Assembly: GCF_022968135.1 (NCBI RefSeq)
Contig: NZ_JALJRA010000004.1
Coordinates: forward strand, 137,538 to 201,537
Source of the DNA: Pseudorhizobium tarimense
Lineage (GTDB): Bacteria; Pseudomonadota; Alphaproteobacteria; Rhizobiales; Rhizobiaceae
Length of the DNA stretch: 64,000 nucleotides
Direction: 5' to 3'
The position numbers and the translations under genes are program-made. The first letter of the stretch is position 1; every line of letters starts with the position of its first letter. Below are positions 28,107-36,377 of this stretch, one piece after another. The notes beneath the pieces were generated by a model. It saw only the letters and a list, made by a program, of their open reading frames with translations, did no database searches and had not been told where the DNA came from.

Positions 28107-29357
28107 ATGGCGGATGTTGCTCACCACCCAGGCGGCTATCTCGGCAATCGCAAGCTGAAGGACGCGCTGCTGCAGCACAAGGCGCTGTCGCGCAAGGGCC
28201 TGTCTGAACGGTTGTTCGGCCTACTTTTCTCCGGCCTCGTCTACCCGCAGATCTGGGAGGATGCCGATGTCGACATGCAGGCGATGGAGCTCGGTCCGGA
28301 TCACAGCATCGTCACGATCGGCTCGGGCGGTTGCAACATGCTCGCCTATCTCAGCCGCGCCCCGAAATCCATCGACGTGGTCGACCTCAACCCGCACCAC
28401 ATCGCGCTCAACCGGCTGAAGCTCGCGGCCGTCCGCCACCTGCCGACGCATCTCGATGTCGTGCGCTTGTTCGGTATGGAAGCGGTCGAAAGCAACAGCT
28501 CGAGCTACGACACGTTCATCTCGGGCAACCTCGATCGGGCCACCCGCGCCTATTGGGAAGGCCGCCGGATGAACGGCCGCCGCCGGATCGAGGTGCTGAA
28601 CGACAACATCTATCGCACCGGCCTGTTGGGCCGCTTCATCGGCGCGGGACACCTGCTCGCCCGCCTGCACGGTGTCGAGCTGACCCAGTTCGTCAAGGCA
28701 CGCTCTCTGCGCGAGCAGCGGCAGTTTTTCGATACTGAGATCGCGCCTCTGTTCGACAAGCCGCTGATCCGCTTCATCACCGGCCGCAAGAGCTCGCTCT
28801 TCGGTCTTGGCATTCCCCCGCAGCAGTACGACGAATTGGCCCGCGATGCAGCCGGCAACTCCATCGCTCCAGTCCTGCGCCAGCGCTTGGAAAAGCTCGC
28901 CTGCCATTTCCCGCTGCGAGACAACCATTTCGCCTGGCAGGCCTTTGCGCGCCGCTATCCGCGACCGCATGAAGGCAGCCTTCCGACCTATCTTCGTCCG
29001 GAGAATTACCTGACGATCCGGGACAACGTGGAGCGCGTTACGGTTCACCACGCCAGCTTCACCGAGCTGCTCAGGTCGAAACCCGCCGCCTCGGTCGATC
29101 GCTATGTCCTACTCGACGCACAAGACTGGATGACCGATGAGCAGCTGAATGAGCTGTGGTCGGAGATCGACCGAACGGCAGCCCCCGGGGGACGTGTGAT
29201 CTTCCGCACCGCCGCCGAGGAGAGCGTCGTCGAAGGGCGGGTGAGCCAGCACCTCCTGCGCCGCTGGAACTACCTGGCGAACCGGTCGACCGAGCTGAAC
29301 CTGCGCGATCGCTCAGCGATCTACGGCGGCTTCCATATTTACGAGCTGCGAGCATGA
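28107..29357 (+). CDS. btaA: S-adenosylmethionine:diacylglycerol 3-amino-3-carboxypropyltransferase
   Basis: First enzyme of betaine-lipid (DGTS) synthesis, 416 residues, transferring the aminocarboxypropyl group of SAM to diacylglycerol. The family signature is the early LVYPQIWEDADVDMQAM, followed by a SAM-binding IVTIGSGGCNMLAYL and VDLNPHHIALNRLKL. The start at 28107 follows GGGAG. Its TGA overlaps the ATG of btaB by 4 bp, the standard arrangement. In rhizobia these lipids replace phospholipids under phosphate limitation; I did not find a clear Pho box in the 138 bp upstream. Confidence 0.93.
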   Translation: MADVAHHPGGYLGNRKLKDALLQHKALSRKGLSERLFGLLFSGLVYPQIWEDADVDMQAMELGPDHSIVTIGSGGCNMLAYLSRAPKSIDVVDLNPHHIALNRLKLAAVRHLPTHLDVVRLFGMEAVESNSSSYDTFISGNLDRATRAYWEGRRMNGRRRIEVLNDNIYRTGLLGRFIGAGHLLARLHGVELTQFVKARSLREQRQFFDTEIAPLFDKPLIRFITGRKSSLFGLGIPPQQYDELARDAAGNSIAPVLRQRLEKLACHFPLRDNHFAWQAFARRYPRPHEGSLPTYLRPENYLTIRDNVERVTVHHASFTELLRSKPAASVDRYVLLDAQDWMTDEQLNELWSEIDRTAAPGGRVIFRTAAEESVVEGRVSQHLLRRWNYLANRSTELNLRDRSAIYGGFHIYELRA

Positions 29358-30022
29358 CGGAGATCCAGACGGCGGAGCCGCAGGAGATCCCGCACGCCGA
29401 ACGCATGGATCGCATGTATCGCTATCAGCGGCACATCTACGACCTGACACGGAAATACTACCTCCTTGGCCGCGACCGGGCGATCGCCGATCTTCAGGTT
29501 CCGCAGGGCGGCCGACTGCTGGAAGTCGGCTGCGGCACAGGCCGTAATCTTCTGGTGGCGCACCGGCTCTACCCCACCGCAGGGCTCTATGGCCTCGACA
29601 TCTCCGCCGAGATGCTAACGAGCGCGCGCCGCCACTTTGAGGGCAAGGCGCAGCAGCCGGTTCTCGTGCGCGCCGATGCCACCACCTTCCACGCGGGCGA
29701 CTTCGGCATCGACGGGTTCGACCGCGTAATGATCTCCTACGCGCTGTCGATGATCCCGGATTGGGAGAAGGCGATCGATGCCGCACTGGCTTCGCTGGCG
29801 CCCGGCGGCTCTCTGCACGTGGTTGATTTCGGCCAGCAGGAGCATTTGCCCCGTTGGTTCCGGTCTACGCTGCAGGCCTGGCTGCAGCGCTTCCACGTGA
29901 CGCCGCGCGCACTGCTGCAAGAGGCACTGGAGGACAGGCTGGAGCAAGCCGACGCGGATATGATCTTCGAAGAGATCGGCCGCGGATATGCTTGGCACGC
30001 CATCCTGCGCAAGCGCAGCTGA
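29354..30022 (+). CDS. btaB: Diacylglycerylhomoserine N-methyltransferase
   Basis: SAM-dependent methyltransferase of 222 residues that trimethylates diacylglycerylhomoserine to the betaine lipid DGTS. It shows the class I SAM motif LLEVGCGTGRNLLVAH, GLDISAEMLTSARRHF as motif II, and FDRVMISYALSMIPDW. The N-terminal HAERMDRMYRYQRHIYDLTRKYYLLGRD block is typical of BtaB. The ATG at 29354 overlaps btaA. The longer frame beginning at 29156 lies within btaA and is discarded. Confidence 0.93.
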   Translation: MTEIQTAEPQEIPHAERMDRMYRYQRHIYDLTRKYYLLGRDRAIADLQVPQGGRLLEVGCGTGRNLLVAHRLYPTAGLYGLDISAEMLTSARRHFEGKAQQPVLVRADATTFHAGDFGIDGFDRVMISYALSMIPDWEKAIDAALASLAPGGSLHVVDFGQQEHLPRWFRSTLQAWLQRFHVTPRALLQEALEDRLEQADADMIFEEIGRGYAWHAILRKRS

Positions 30023-30123
30023 GGTCAGGCGCTTGCCATGATACGCATTTTGCGGCGTTATGGCATACGAACTGCGGCTTCACGCGAGGCTTCGGTCGCG
30101 CAGCACCAGCAGATGGACCTTGG

Positions 30124-30906
30124 ATGCCACGCCTGCTCTTTGCACTTCTCGCCGCTATGCTCCTCACGAGCGGATGCAGCGCCGTAAGCTATGACGCGCT
30201 CAGCACCGCCTCCGTCGTCAAGCCGCGCTTCCAGGACAACGATCCGGTCGACTTCGGCCACAAGCATCCCGGTAGGCACGACATCCACGGCATCGACGTC
30301 TCCAAGTGGAACGGCAACATTGACTGGCAGGCGGCGAAGAAGTCCGGCGTCGCCTTCGCCTTCATCAAGGCAACAGAGGGCAAAGACCGCATCGACAGCG
30401 GATTCGAACCAAACTGGCGCGGCGCCGCCGCCGCCGGTCTGCCGCATGCACCCTACCACTTCTACTATTTCTGCTCGACACCGGACGATCAGGCAGACTG
30501 GTTCATCCGCAAGGTGCCTAAGGCCGCGGTCCGTCTTCCACCGGTGCTCGACGTGGAATGGAACCACGCGTCGCCCACCTGCAAGCTGCGGCCGCCGCCC
30601 GCGACCGTGCGCGCCGCCATGCAACGCTTCATGGATCGCATCGAAGCCCACTACGGCAAGCGCCCCATCATCTACACCACGGTCGACTTCCACCGCGACA
30701 ATCTCGTCGGCCACTTCGAGGACTATCACTTCTGGCTACGCTCGACCGCTCAGCACCCGGAAGGCACTTATGCCTCCCGCCGCTGGGCCTTCTGGCAGTA
30801 TACGGCAACCGGCGTCGTGCCGGGCGTCAACGGCAATACCGACATCAACGTCTTCGCGGGTACGGAAAAGAACTGGCACGTCTGGGTGGCTGCAGCCACG
30901 GAGTAA
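30124..30906 (+). CDS. Lipoprotein GH25 lysozyme
   Basis: Glycoside hydrolase family 25 muramidase of 260 residues with a lipoprotein signal (MPRLLFALLAAMLLTSGC). The catalytic barrel begins at HGIDVSKWNGNIDWQAAKKSG and carries the paired acidic residues in LPPVLDVEWNH (D-x-E); FAFIKATEG and the late RWAFWQYTATG are also typical. It would cleave MurNAc-GlcNAc bonds. GH25 enzymes are less common in Gram-negatives than in Firmicutes or phage, but the rhizobial version with a lipobox is established. It starts about 100 bp after btaB. Confidence 0.88.
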   Translation: MPRLLFALLAAMLLTSGCSAVSYDALSTASVVKPRFQDNDPVDFGHKHPGRHDIHGIDVSKWNGNIDWQAAKKSGVAFAFIKATEGKDRIDSGFEPNWRGAAAAGLPHAPYHFYYFCSTPDDQADWFIRKVPKAAVRLPPVLDVEWNHASPTCKLRPPPATVRAAMQRFMDRIEAHYGKRPIIYTTVDFHRDNLVGHFEDYHFWLRSTAQHPEGTYASRRWAFWQYTATGVVPGVNGNTDINVFAGTEKNWHVWVAAATE

Positions 30907-30996
30907 GACAGACCGCTGGCCAGGTGCTGCCGCCGCGCTTCCGTCACATTGATCATTGAGACCGGCACAAACCTGTTCCTGCGATGGAGAACCGTT

Positions 30997-32181
30997 ATGC
31001 CGATCGCCCGCCGTCTCGCCATGTCCGCCCTGATGTCGACCTGTTTCGCCCTACCGGCGGCCGCCCAGACCTGCGGTGGCGACCTCGCAATCTTCCTTGA
31101 TGGCATCAAGGCGGAAGCCGTCGCCAAGGGCATCCCGGCAGAGGCCGCGGACCGCGCCCTGGCCGGTGCGCGCGTCAACCAGAAGGTGCTGTCGCGCGAC
31201 CGTGCACAAGGCGTCTTCAAGCAGACCTTCCTCGAATTTTCGCAGCGGACCGTCAGCCAGGCCCGGCTCGACATCGGGCGGCAGAAACTCAAGCAGTATG
31301 CAGATGTCTTCCAGCGCGCCGAGCAGGAGTTCGGCGTACCGCCGGGCGTCATCGCCGCCTTCTGGGCGATGGAGACGGACTTCGGCGCCGTTCAGGGCGA
31401 CTTCAACACGCGCAACGCGCTGGTGACGCTTGCGCACGACTGCCGCCGCCCGGAACTCTTCCGTCCGCAGCTTCTGGCGTTGATCGAGATGGTGCAGCAT
31501 GGCGACCTCGAGCCCGCAACCAACACGGGCGCCTGGGCCGGTGAGATCGGCCAGGTCCAGATGCTCCCGGAAGACATCATCGCCTATGGTGTAGACGGCG
31601 ACGGCGATGGCCATATCAACGTCAAGGGCAGTTCGCCGGACGCGATCCTGACGGCGGCGAGGTTCATCCAGAGCCTCGGCTACCGCCCGGGCGAGCCATG
31701 GATCCAGGAAGTGACCCTTCCGGAGGACCTTGAATGGGAACAGACTGGCCTCGGCAACGAGAAGCCCGCTGGCGACTGGTTCGCGATGGGCGTTTCGCCG
31801 CGCGACGGCAACACTAACTTTGCTAACTTGCCCGCGGCTCTTGTTCTGCCGCAGGGCCGCAATGGCCCGGCCTTCCTGACCTATCCCAACTTCGGCATCT
31901 ATCTGGAGTGGAACCAGTCCTTCATCTACACGACGTCGGCCGCCTATTTCGCCACTCGGCTGATGGGAGCGCCGGCTTACCAGAAGGGAAATCCGCAAGC
32001 GGGACTGGATGACGCGAGCATGAGGGCGCTGCAGACAAAACTGCAGCAGCGGGGCCACGATGTCGGTGAGATCGACGGCATTCTCGGTTCGGGCACGCGC
32101 CAGGCGGTCCAGAAGGAACAGGCGCGCCTCGGTCTGCCGGCAGACGGCTGGCCCACACGGGATCTGTTGAGCGCGCTCTGA
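30997..32181 (+). CDS. MltB-like lytic murein transglycosylase with C-terminal peptidoglycan-binding domain
   Basis: Secreted enzyme of 394 residues. The ATG at 30997 has a GGAGAA upstream and gives a signal peptide (ends ...FALPAAAQ). The SLT_2/MltB domain includes FGVPPGVIAAFWAMETDFGA with the catalytic Glu, WAGEIGQVQMLPEDIIAYGVD and GDGHINVKGSSPDAI. A peptidoglycan-binding module (ALQTKLQQRGHDVGEIDGILGSGTRQAV) closes the protein. It should act in the periplasm on glycan strands. It follows the GH25 gene by 90 bp on the same strand. Confidence 0.9.
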   Translation: MPIARRLAMSALMSTCFALPAAAQTCGGDLAIFLDGIKAEAVAKGIPAEAADRALAGARVNQKVLSRDRAQGVFKQTFLEFSQRTVSQARLDIGRQKLKQYADVFQRAEQEFGVPPGVIAAFWAMETDFGAVQGDFNTRNALVTLAHDCRRPELFRPQLLALIEMVQHGDLEPATNTGAWAGEIGQVQMLPEDIIAYGVDGDGDGHINVKGSSPDAILTAARFIQSLGYRPGEPWIQEVTLPEDLEWEQTGLGNEKPAGDWFAMGVSPRDGNTNFANLPAALVLPQGRNGPAFLTYPNFGIYLEWNQSFIYTTSAAYFATRLMGAPAYQKGNPQAGLDDASMRALQTKLQQRGHDVGEIDGILGSGTRQAVQKEQARLGLPADGWPTRDLLSAL

Positions 32182-32259
32182 GACGGCCTGCCGCAGGATT
32201 CGGGTGGCACACACGGGAGGCGCTCGCTATTGCTCCCGTGTCGGCAAAGGAGAATCGAT

Positions 32260-33180
32260 GTGGCAGCACAACCGCAACAGAGACTGACAAGGACCTCCTG
32301 GAGCCTGCTGCTCCTGCTTGGCCTGATCTGGGGCGGCTCGTTCTTCTTTGCCCGCGTGGCCGTGCTGGAGGTTCCGCCCTTCACGCTCGTCTTCCTCAGG
32401 CTTTCGCTCGCGGCGGTCGCCCTGCACATCTACCTGCACGGGCGGCATGACCTCTACAACACGCTTCGACCCCATTGGCGTGCCTTTGCGGTGATGGGCT
32501 TGATCAACAACGCCCTGCCCCACGCTCATCTTCTTTGGCCAGACGGAGATCGGCGCCGGCCTTGCTTCCATCCTCAATGCCACCACGCCGATCTGGACGG
32601 TGCTGATCGCCAATCGCTGGACGACCGACGAGAAGCTGACGGCGGCGAAGATCGCCGGCTGCCTGACCGGTCTCGCAGGAACGGCCGTCCTCATCGGACC
32701 GGCCCTTGGATCCGCCACACATGCCCCCGTCTGGGCGCTCGTCCTACCCGTGCTGGCGGCCATCTGCTACGGGTTTGCCGGCACCTTCGGAAAGCGCTTC
32801 CGCGGCATCCGCGCCCCGGTCACGGCCACCGGGCAGTTGACGGCGTCGTCCTTGATGATGCTGCCGGTTGCCGTTCTCGCCGACCAGCCCTGGTCGCTGC
32901 CTCTCCCCAGCCTCGGCGCCATCTCGGCAATCCTGGGCCTCGCGCTGCTTTCGACCGCCTTCGCTTATCTGCGCTTTTCCGGATCCTCACGCTGGCGGGC
33001 GCAACCAACACGTCGCTGGTCACCCTACTCGTTCCACCGTCGGCGATTCTCCTCGGCACCGTCTTCCTGGGCGAGCGGCTTGAATGGACGGAGATGGCGG
33101 GAATGGCACTTATCGGGGTTGGGCTCCTGATCCTCGACGGGCGGCTTTTCCGCAGGCGCCCGGCTATCGCAGCGCGGTAG
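32260..33180 (+). pseudogene. DMT-family (EamA) transporter gene with two compensating frameshifts
   Basis: The first 87 codons encode a clean EamA start (LLLLGLIWGGSFFFARVAV, ending at LINNALP) and the last about 65 codons encode its end (RILTLAGATNTSLVTLLVP, then LIGVGLLILDG). Between about 32520 and 32982 the EamA sequence continues in the next frame (VLIANRWTTDEKL, CYGFAGTFGKRFRG, LLSTAFAYLRF). A 2-nt loss at 32520/32521 (after the CTGCCCC run) and a 1-nt loss in the TTTT run near 32980 explain this. The primary frame stays open, so an apparent 306-residue protein has about 154 scrambled residues. The GTG at 32260 follows AAGGAG. Sequencing error is the alternative to real decay. Confidence 0.8.
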
Positions 33181-33417
33181 CGAATGCCCGTTCGCGCAGA
33201 AATCCGTCACGTGATGTTTCGCTTCTTAACGTCACGAGAGGAAATTTCAGGGATTATTCACCATACTCGTTAATCAGGAATTTCCTTTTTAATCAGGGTG
33301 ATAGCAATCACATTCTGTATGGCTAATGGATCGCGCCGCTGCAGCGCAGCACAAAATCCGCTTTTCAAGAAGCTGGAAACCGACATACACTGACCAGGTC
33401 AGCACAAGGAGGCAGAC

Positions 33418-33495
33418 ATGGGACGTGCATACTCTCTCAATGTCCTGGTAGTCGGTGCAGCGTTTGTGTTCGTGGCTTCAATGCTCTTCATCTGA
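33418..33495 (+). CDS. Small single-span membrane protein, 25 residues
   Basis: An ATG at 33418 directly follows a perfect ribosome-binding site (AAGGAGG, 6 nt spacing). It encodes a 25-residue peptide: a short polar start (MGRAYSLN) and then one hydrophobic segment (VLVVGAAFVFVASMLFI) to the TGA. It stands alone between the transporter remnant and a strong rho-independent terminator 67 bp downstream, so it has its own promoter-to-terminator context. No function is known to me; similar tiny membrane peptides occur in rhizobia. The translation signals make it more convincing than its length suggests. Confidence 0.7.
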   Translation: MGRAYSLNVLVVGAAFVFVASMLFI

Positions 33496-33561
33496 GCGCC
33501 ACAATCTCTCCACTACGGGACATATCTGGCATCCGTGACACTCTGATAAAAGTTTGACAGC

Positions 33562-33595
33562 AAAAAACGCAGCTTCCGAAGAGGCTGCGTTTTTT
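33562..33595. terminator. Bidirectional rho-independent terminator
   Basis: Inverted repeat AAAAAACGCAGC (33562-33573) and GCTGCGTTTTTT (33584-33595) with a 10-nt loop. T tracts are present on both strands. It serves the 25-residue peptide gene on the plus strand and metF, which ends 23 bp away, on the minus strand. Confidence 0.9.
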
Positions 33596-33617
33596 CTTTC
33601 GTGCCTGCTTGTTTGAC

Positions 33618-34514
33618 TCAGGCCGCGGCACCGGCCCGGGGTTGCTGTCGGGAGCGGCCAAGACGTTCGAGTACCGCGTTCACAAGCGGTGCGCGGTTCA
33701 TCGTGTAGATGTGAAAGTCGTAGATCCCGCGGCGACGCAGGTCGTCCATTTGTTCGGCCGCAACGTCGGCAGAGACCTTCGCCCGCTCCGCCGGCTTCTC
33801 GTCGCAGCCTTCAAACCGTGCGTCCAGAAATGACGGAACGGACGCTCCGCAGCGGGAGGCGAACCGCTTCAGCTGTGTAAGGTTCTGGATCGGCATGATG
33901 CCCGGCACGATCGGTATGGTGATCCCTGCCGCCCGCACCTTCTCCAGATACCGCTCGAAGACGTCGTTGTCGAAAAAGAATTGCGTCAGCGCACGCGCTG
34001 CACCCGCATCAGCCTTGCGCTTCAGCGTCTCAATGTCGGCGGCCATGTTGTAGCTTTCGGGATGCTTTTCCGGATAGGCGGAAACCGAGACGTCGAAATC
34101 GCCAAGCGCCCGCAGGCCTGCGACCAGTTCGGCTGTATCGCCGAAACCTTCAGGGTGCGGCAGGTAGTTTGTACCGATGCCGCTTGGCGGATCGCCGCGC
34201 AGGGCCACGATGTGGCGCACGCCCAGCGCCTTGTAATCGGCAACCACCGCCTGCACTTCGTCGCGTGAGGCATCGACGCAGGTCAGATGTGCGGCCGTCA
34301 CCAGCGGCGTCTCTTCGATCAGCCGCCGTACCGTCGCCAGCGTCGGCGCCTTGGTGGAGCCACCCGCGCCATAGGTGACGGAGACGAAGTCCGGGTTCCA
34401 CGCGCGCAGAGCCTCGACCGTTTCCCACAGCTGCGCCTCCATTTCGGGCGCTTTGGGCGGAAAGAACTCGAAGGAGACGCTGAAAGGCTCCCGCGACTGG
34501 TGAGCAGTTCTCAT
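33618..34514 (-). CDS. metF: Methylenetetrahydrofolate reductase
   Basis: FAD enzyme of 298 residues producing 5-methyl-THF, the methyl donor for MetH. Family motifs: VSFEFFPPKAPEME at the N-terminus (Glu of the EFFPP loop), VTYGAGGSTKAPTL, HLTCVDASRDEV, VALRGDPPSGIG and the late VPGIMPIQNLTQLKRF. It is 10 bp downstream of the ArsR-methyltransferase regulator gene and probably co-transcribed with it from the promoter carrying the palindromic operator. The substrate chain leads to methionine synthase encoded at the right end of this window. Confidence 0.95.
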   Translation of the reverse strand: MRTAHQSREPFSVSFEFFPPKAPEMEAQLWETVEALRAWNPDFVSVTYGAGGSTKAPTLATVRRLIEETPLVTAAHLTCVDASRDEVQAVVADYKALGVRHIVALRGDPPSGIGTNYLPHPEGFGDTAELVAGLRALGDFDVSVSAYPEKHPESYNMAADIETLKRKADAGAARALTQFFFDNDVFERYLEKVRAAGITIPIVPGIMPIQNLTQLKRFASRCGASVPSFLDARFEGCDEKPAERAKVSADVAAEQMDDLRRRGIYDFHIYTMNRAPLVNAVLERLGRSRQQPRAGAAA

Positions 34515-34524
34515 GCTTTGTCTC

Positions 34525-35526
34525 CTAGGCAGCGGTGAGTTCGTCGGCAGAATTGGAGCAGGCCATCAGCAGGCGCTTGTCGCGCGCAAGCCAAACGGTC
34601 GCCGTCAGCGAAGGTGCCGCCTTCTGCGCCGAAGCCAGATCGACGACCTCCTGCACCTCCAGGCCGACCTTTTCCAGCCAGTCGGTGACGATCTGGTGCG
34701 AGAAACCGAGGCGCACATGGGCATGCTCGTCGCGCAGGTACTCCAGGTTATGGGGTGCCAGATCGACGATCAGCAGCCGCCCGCCCGGCCGCAGCACGCG
34801 CGCGGCTTCCGCGATTGCAAACTCCGGCTGATCGAGGAAGTGCAGCACCTGATGGATGGTCACGAGGTCGAAGTCCTGCCCCTCCACCGGAAGGTTGAGG
34901 ATGTCGCCGTGCCGCACCGAAGCCTTCAGGATGCCTGCCTTGTCGAGATTGGCGCGCGCCACCGACAGCATGTCACGGCTGGCGTCGATGCCGACAGCCC
35001 GCCGGTAGACGTCCGACAGCAGCTGCAGGATCAAGCCGGTGCCGGTGCCGAGGTCGAGCAGCGAGTCAACTGGCTTCTTGCCGATCAGGCGCAGCAGGGC
35101 CTTCTCGACAGCAGCGTCGCTGACATGCAGGCGCCGCAGCTCGTCCCATTCGGAAGCGTTGCGACTGAAGTAGGCCTGCGCCTTCTCCGCCCGCGCCCGC
35201 TTGACCGTCGTCAACCGCTCGCCATCGCGCAGAAGAACAGGCTCGTCCTCCACCGTCGCAGCCAGCAGCGTCTGCACCAGGGCAGCCGCCTTCCCGTCCT
35301 GCTTCAGACGAAAATAGGCCCATGCGCCTTCCTGGTAGCGCTCGATAAGATCTTCTTCAGCGAGAAGCTTGAGATGACGCGAGATCCTCGGCTGCGACTG
35401 GCCGAGGATCTCCGTCAGGTCACTGACCGTCAGATCGCCGGCGGCAAGAAGCGCCAGCAGGCGAAACCGCGTCGGCTCCCCTGCCGTTTTCAGCACGTCC
35501 ACCAAAGTGTCGAGCGAAAGTCCCAT
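34525..35526 (-). CDS. ArsR-family regulator fused to a SAM methyltransferase domain (methionine-cycle regulator)
   Basis: Protein of 333 residues. Residues 1-80 form an ArsR winged helix (GEPTRFRLLALLAAGDLTVSDL, then GQSQPRISRHLKLL). Residues about 140-330 are a class I methyltransferase fold with SLLDLGTGTGLILQLL, VGIDASRDMLSVAR and RLLIVDLAPHNLE. This fusion beside metF is known in alphaproteobacteria, where ArsR-type regulators respond to SAM or SAH. A perfect palindrome lies 19 bp upstream of the start. I chose ATG 35526; a GTG at 35532 is possible. Whether the methyltransferase domain is catalytic or a ligand sensor cannot be seen. Confidence 0.85.
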   Translation of the reverse strand: MGLSLDTLVDVLKTAGEPTRFRLLALLAAGDLTVSDLTEILGQSQPRISRHLKLLAEEDLIERYQEGAWAYFRLKQDGKAAALVQTLLAATVEDEPVLLRDGERLTTVKRARAEKAQAYFSRNASEWDELRRLHVSDAAVEKALLRLIGKKPVDSLLDLGTGTGLILQLLSDVYRRAVGIDASRDMLSVARANLDKAGILKASVRHGDILNLPVEGQDFDLVTIHQVLHFLDQPEFAIAEAARVLRPGGRLLIVDLAPHNLEYLRDEHAHVRLGFSHQIVTDWLEKVGLEVQEVVDLASAQKAAPSLTATVWLARDKRLLMACSNSADELTAA

Positions 35527-35544
35527 GCCCACCGATCCTCACAA

Positions 35545-35574
35545 TCAAGATATAAAGATATGTTTATATCTTGA
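35545..35574. promoter_or_regulatory. Palindromic operator upstream of the ArsR-metF operon
   Basis: Two perfect 12-bp arms, TCAAGATATAAA (35545-35556) and TTTATATCTTGA (35563-35574), flank a 6-nt spacer. The AT-rich site is 19 bp upstream of the regulator start. It resembles the ATATAAA...TTTATAT sites attributed to SAM/SAH-responsive ArsR regulators of methionine genes in alphaproteobacteria. Autoregulation is the natural reading. Confidence 0.8.
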
Positions 35575-35669
35575 GAATGAGGGTGGCAACCCCTAAAAGC
35601 GGCAGGAACCAAAAAGAGGAAGGGCGGCACAACGGCCGCACTTCCGGAAGTCACTGACCTCCCTTTCGC

Positions 35670-36200
35670 TCAAAATCCCTGCCAGCCATCCGCAGGTGCG
35701 GTTGCCAGTGCTGCGTTGCCGGATGCCGCCTGCCGCGGCAGCGGCATTACCGGACGTGACGTCACTTTTGCTGGCACTTGACCGCCTGACGCAGGCGCCA
35801 TCCTGGACCGACCACGCATCTGATCTGTCGCTCCACACAGTTGCTGAACGATGTCCCCTAGCTTGAAGCGGGAGAGGATAATACGCCGCCAGCGCCGGGT
35901 CGGAATAGCTAGCAGCGACGACATCTTGGTAAGCCTCGAGCAGCGCATCCTTGGTCTCATCGGTCGCCTTTCGCAGGGCCTGGCGCTGGTCAGCTCCTGC
36001 TCCGCTTTCCCCGGGAATAAGCACGGCAAGTTTCCCTCCAGCCCGGGCGAGGCGCTCCAGCAGTACCGCAATCCGCGTTGCGGCCCGTGTCTTGTAGGCT
36101 TCGTAAGTTACCACCCGCCGAAAGTGATGGCGGCTGCAAGGGGCGTAACCGTTAAGATGGTTAGAGACTGGCGAAACGAAAGGCGTTGGATCAGACCCAT
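35670..36200 (-). pseudogene. Decayed gene, probably a methyl-accepting chemotaxis protein remnant
   Basis: An ATG at 36200 with AGGAG 6 nt upstream begins a 30-codon frame with a basic start and a hydrophobic segment (SLTILTVTPLAAAITFGGW), then hits TAA. Adding one G to the TGGTAAC there continues into VTYEAYKTRAATRIAVLLERL and an acidic helical stretch (KATDETKDALLEAYQDVV). Near 35885 coherent sequence returns to the first frame and ends ADGWQGF, similar to the WxxF pentapeptide tail of rhizobial chemoreceptors. Start plus tail without a signalling domain suggests internal deletion and two frameshifts. The chemoreceptor identity is inference. Confidence 0.45.
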
Positions 36201-36328
36201 GCGAAACTCCTGTTGAGGTCTTCTCATGACGTCAATCGAATGGCACTGATCATCCGTGGCCCTGTGTCGGTACCGCAAGTTTTCTAATAATATGGATATA
36301 CTCGCATATTCTCATATGAATGAGAGGC

Positions 36329-36360
36329 GAGGACGGGCCGTGACATGGCGGCTCGTCCTC
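36329..36360 (-). terminator. Hairpin downstream of ettA
   Basis: Inverted repeat GAGGACG (36329-36335) and CGTCCTC (36354-36360), with inner pairing of GCCG to CGGC (one mismatch). It lies 17 bp beyond the ettA stop. The U tract on the minus strand is poor, so termination is likely but not certain. Confidence 0.5.
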
Positions 36361-36377
36361 TTGAGAAGGCTCGACGG

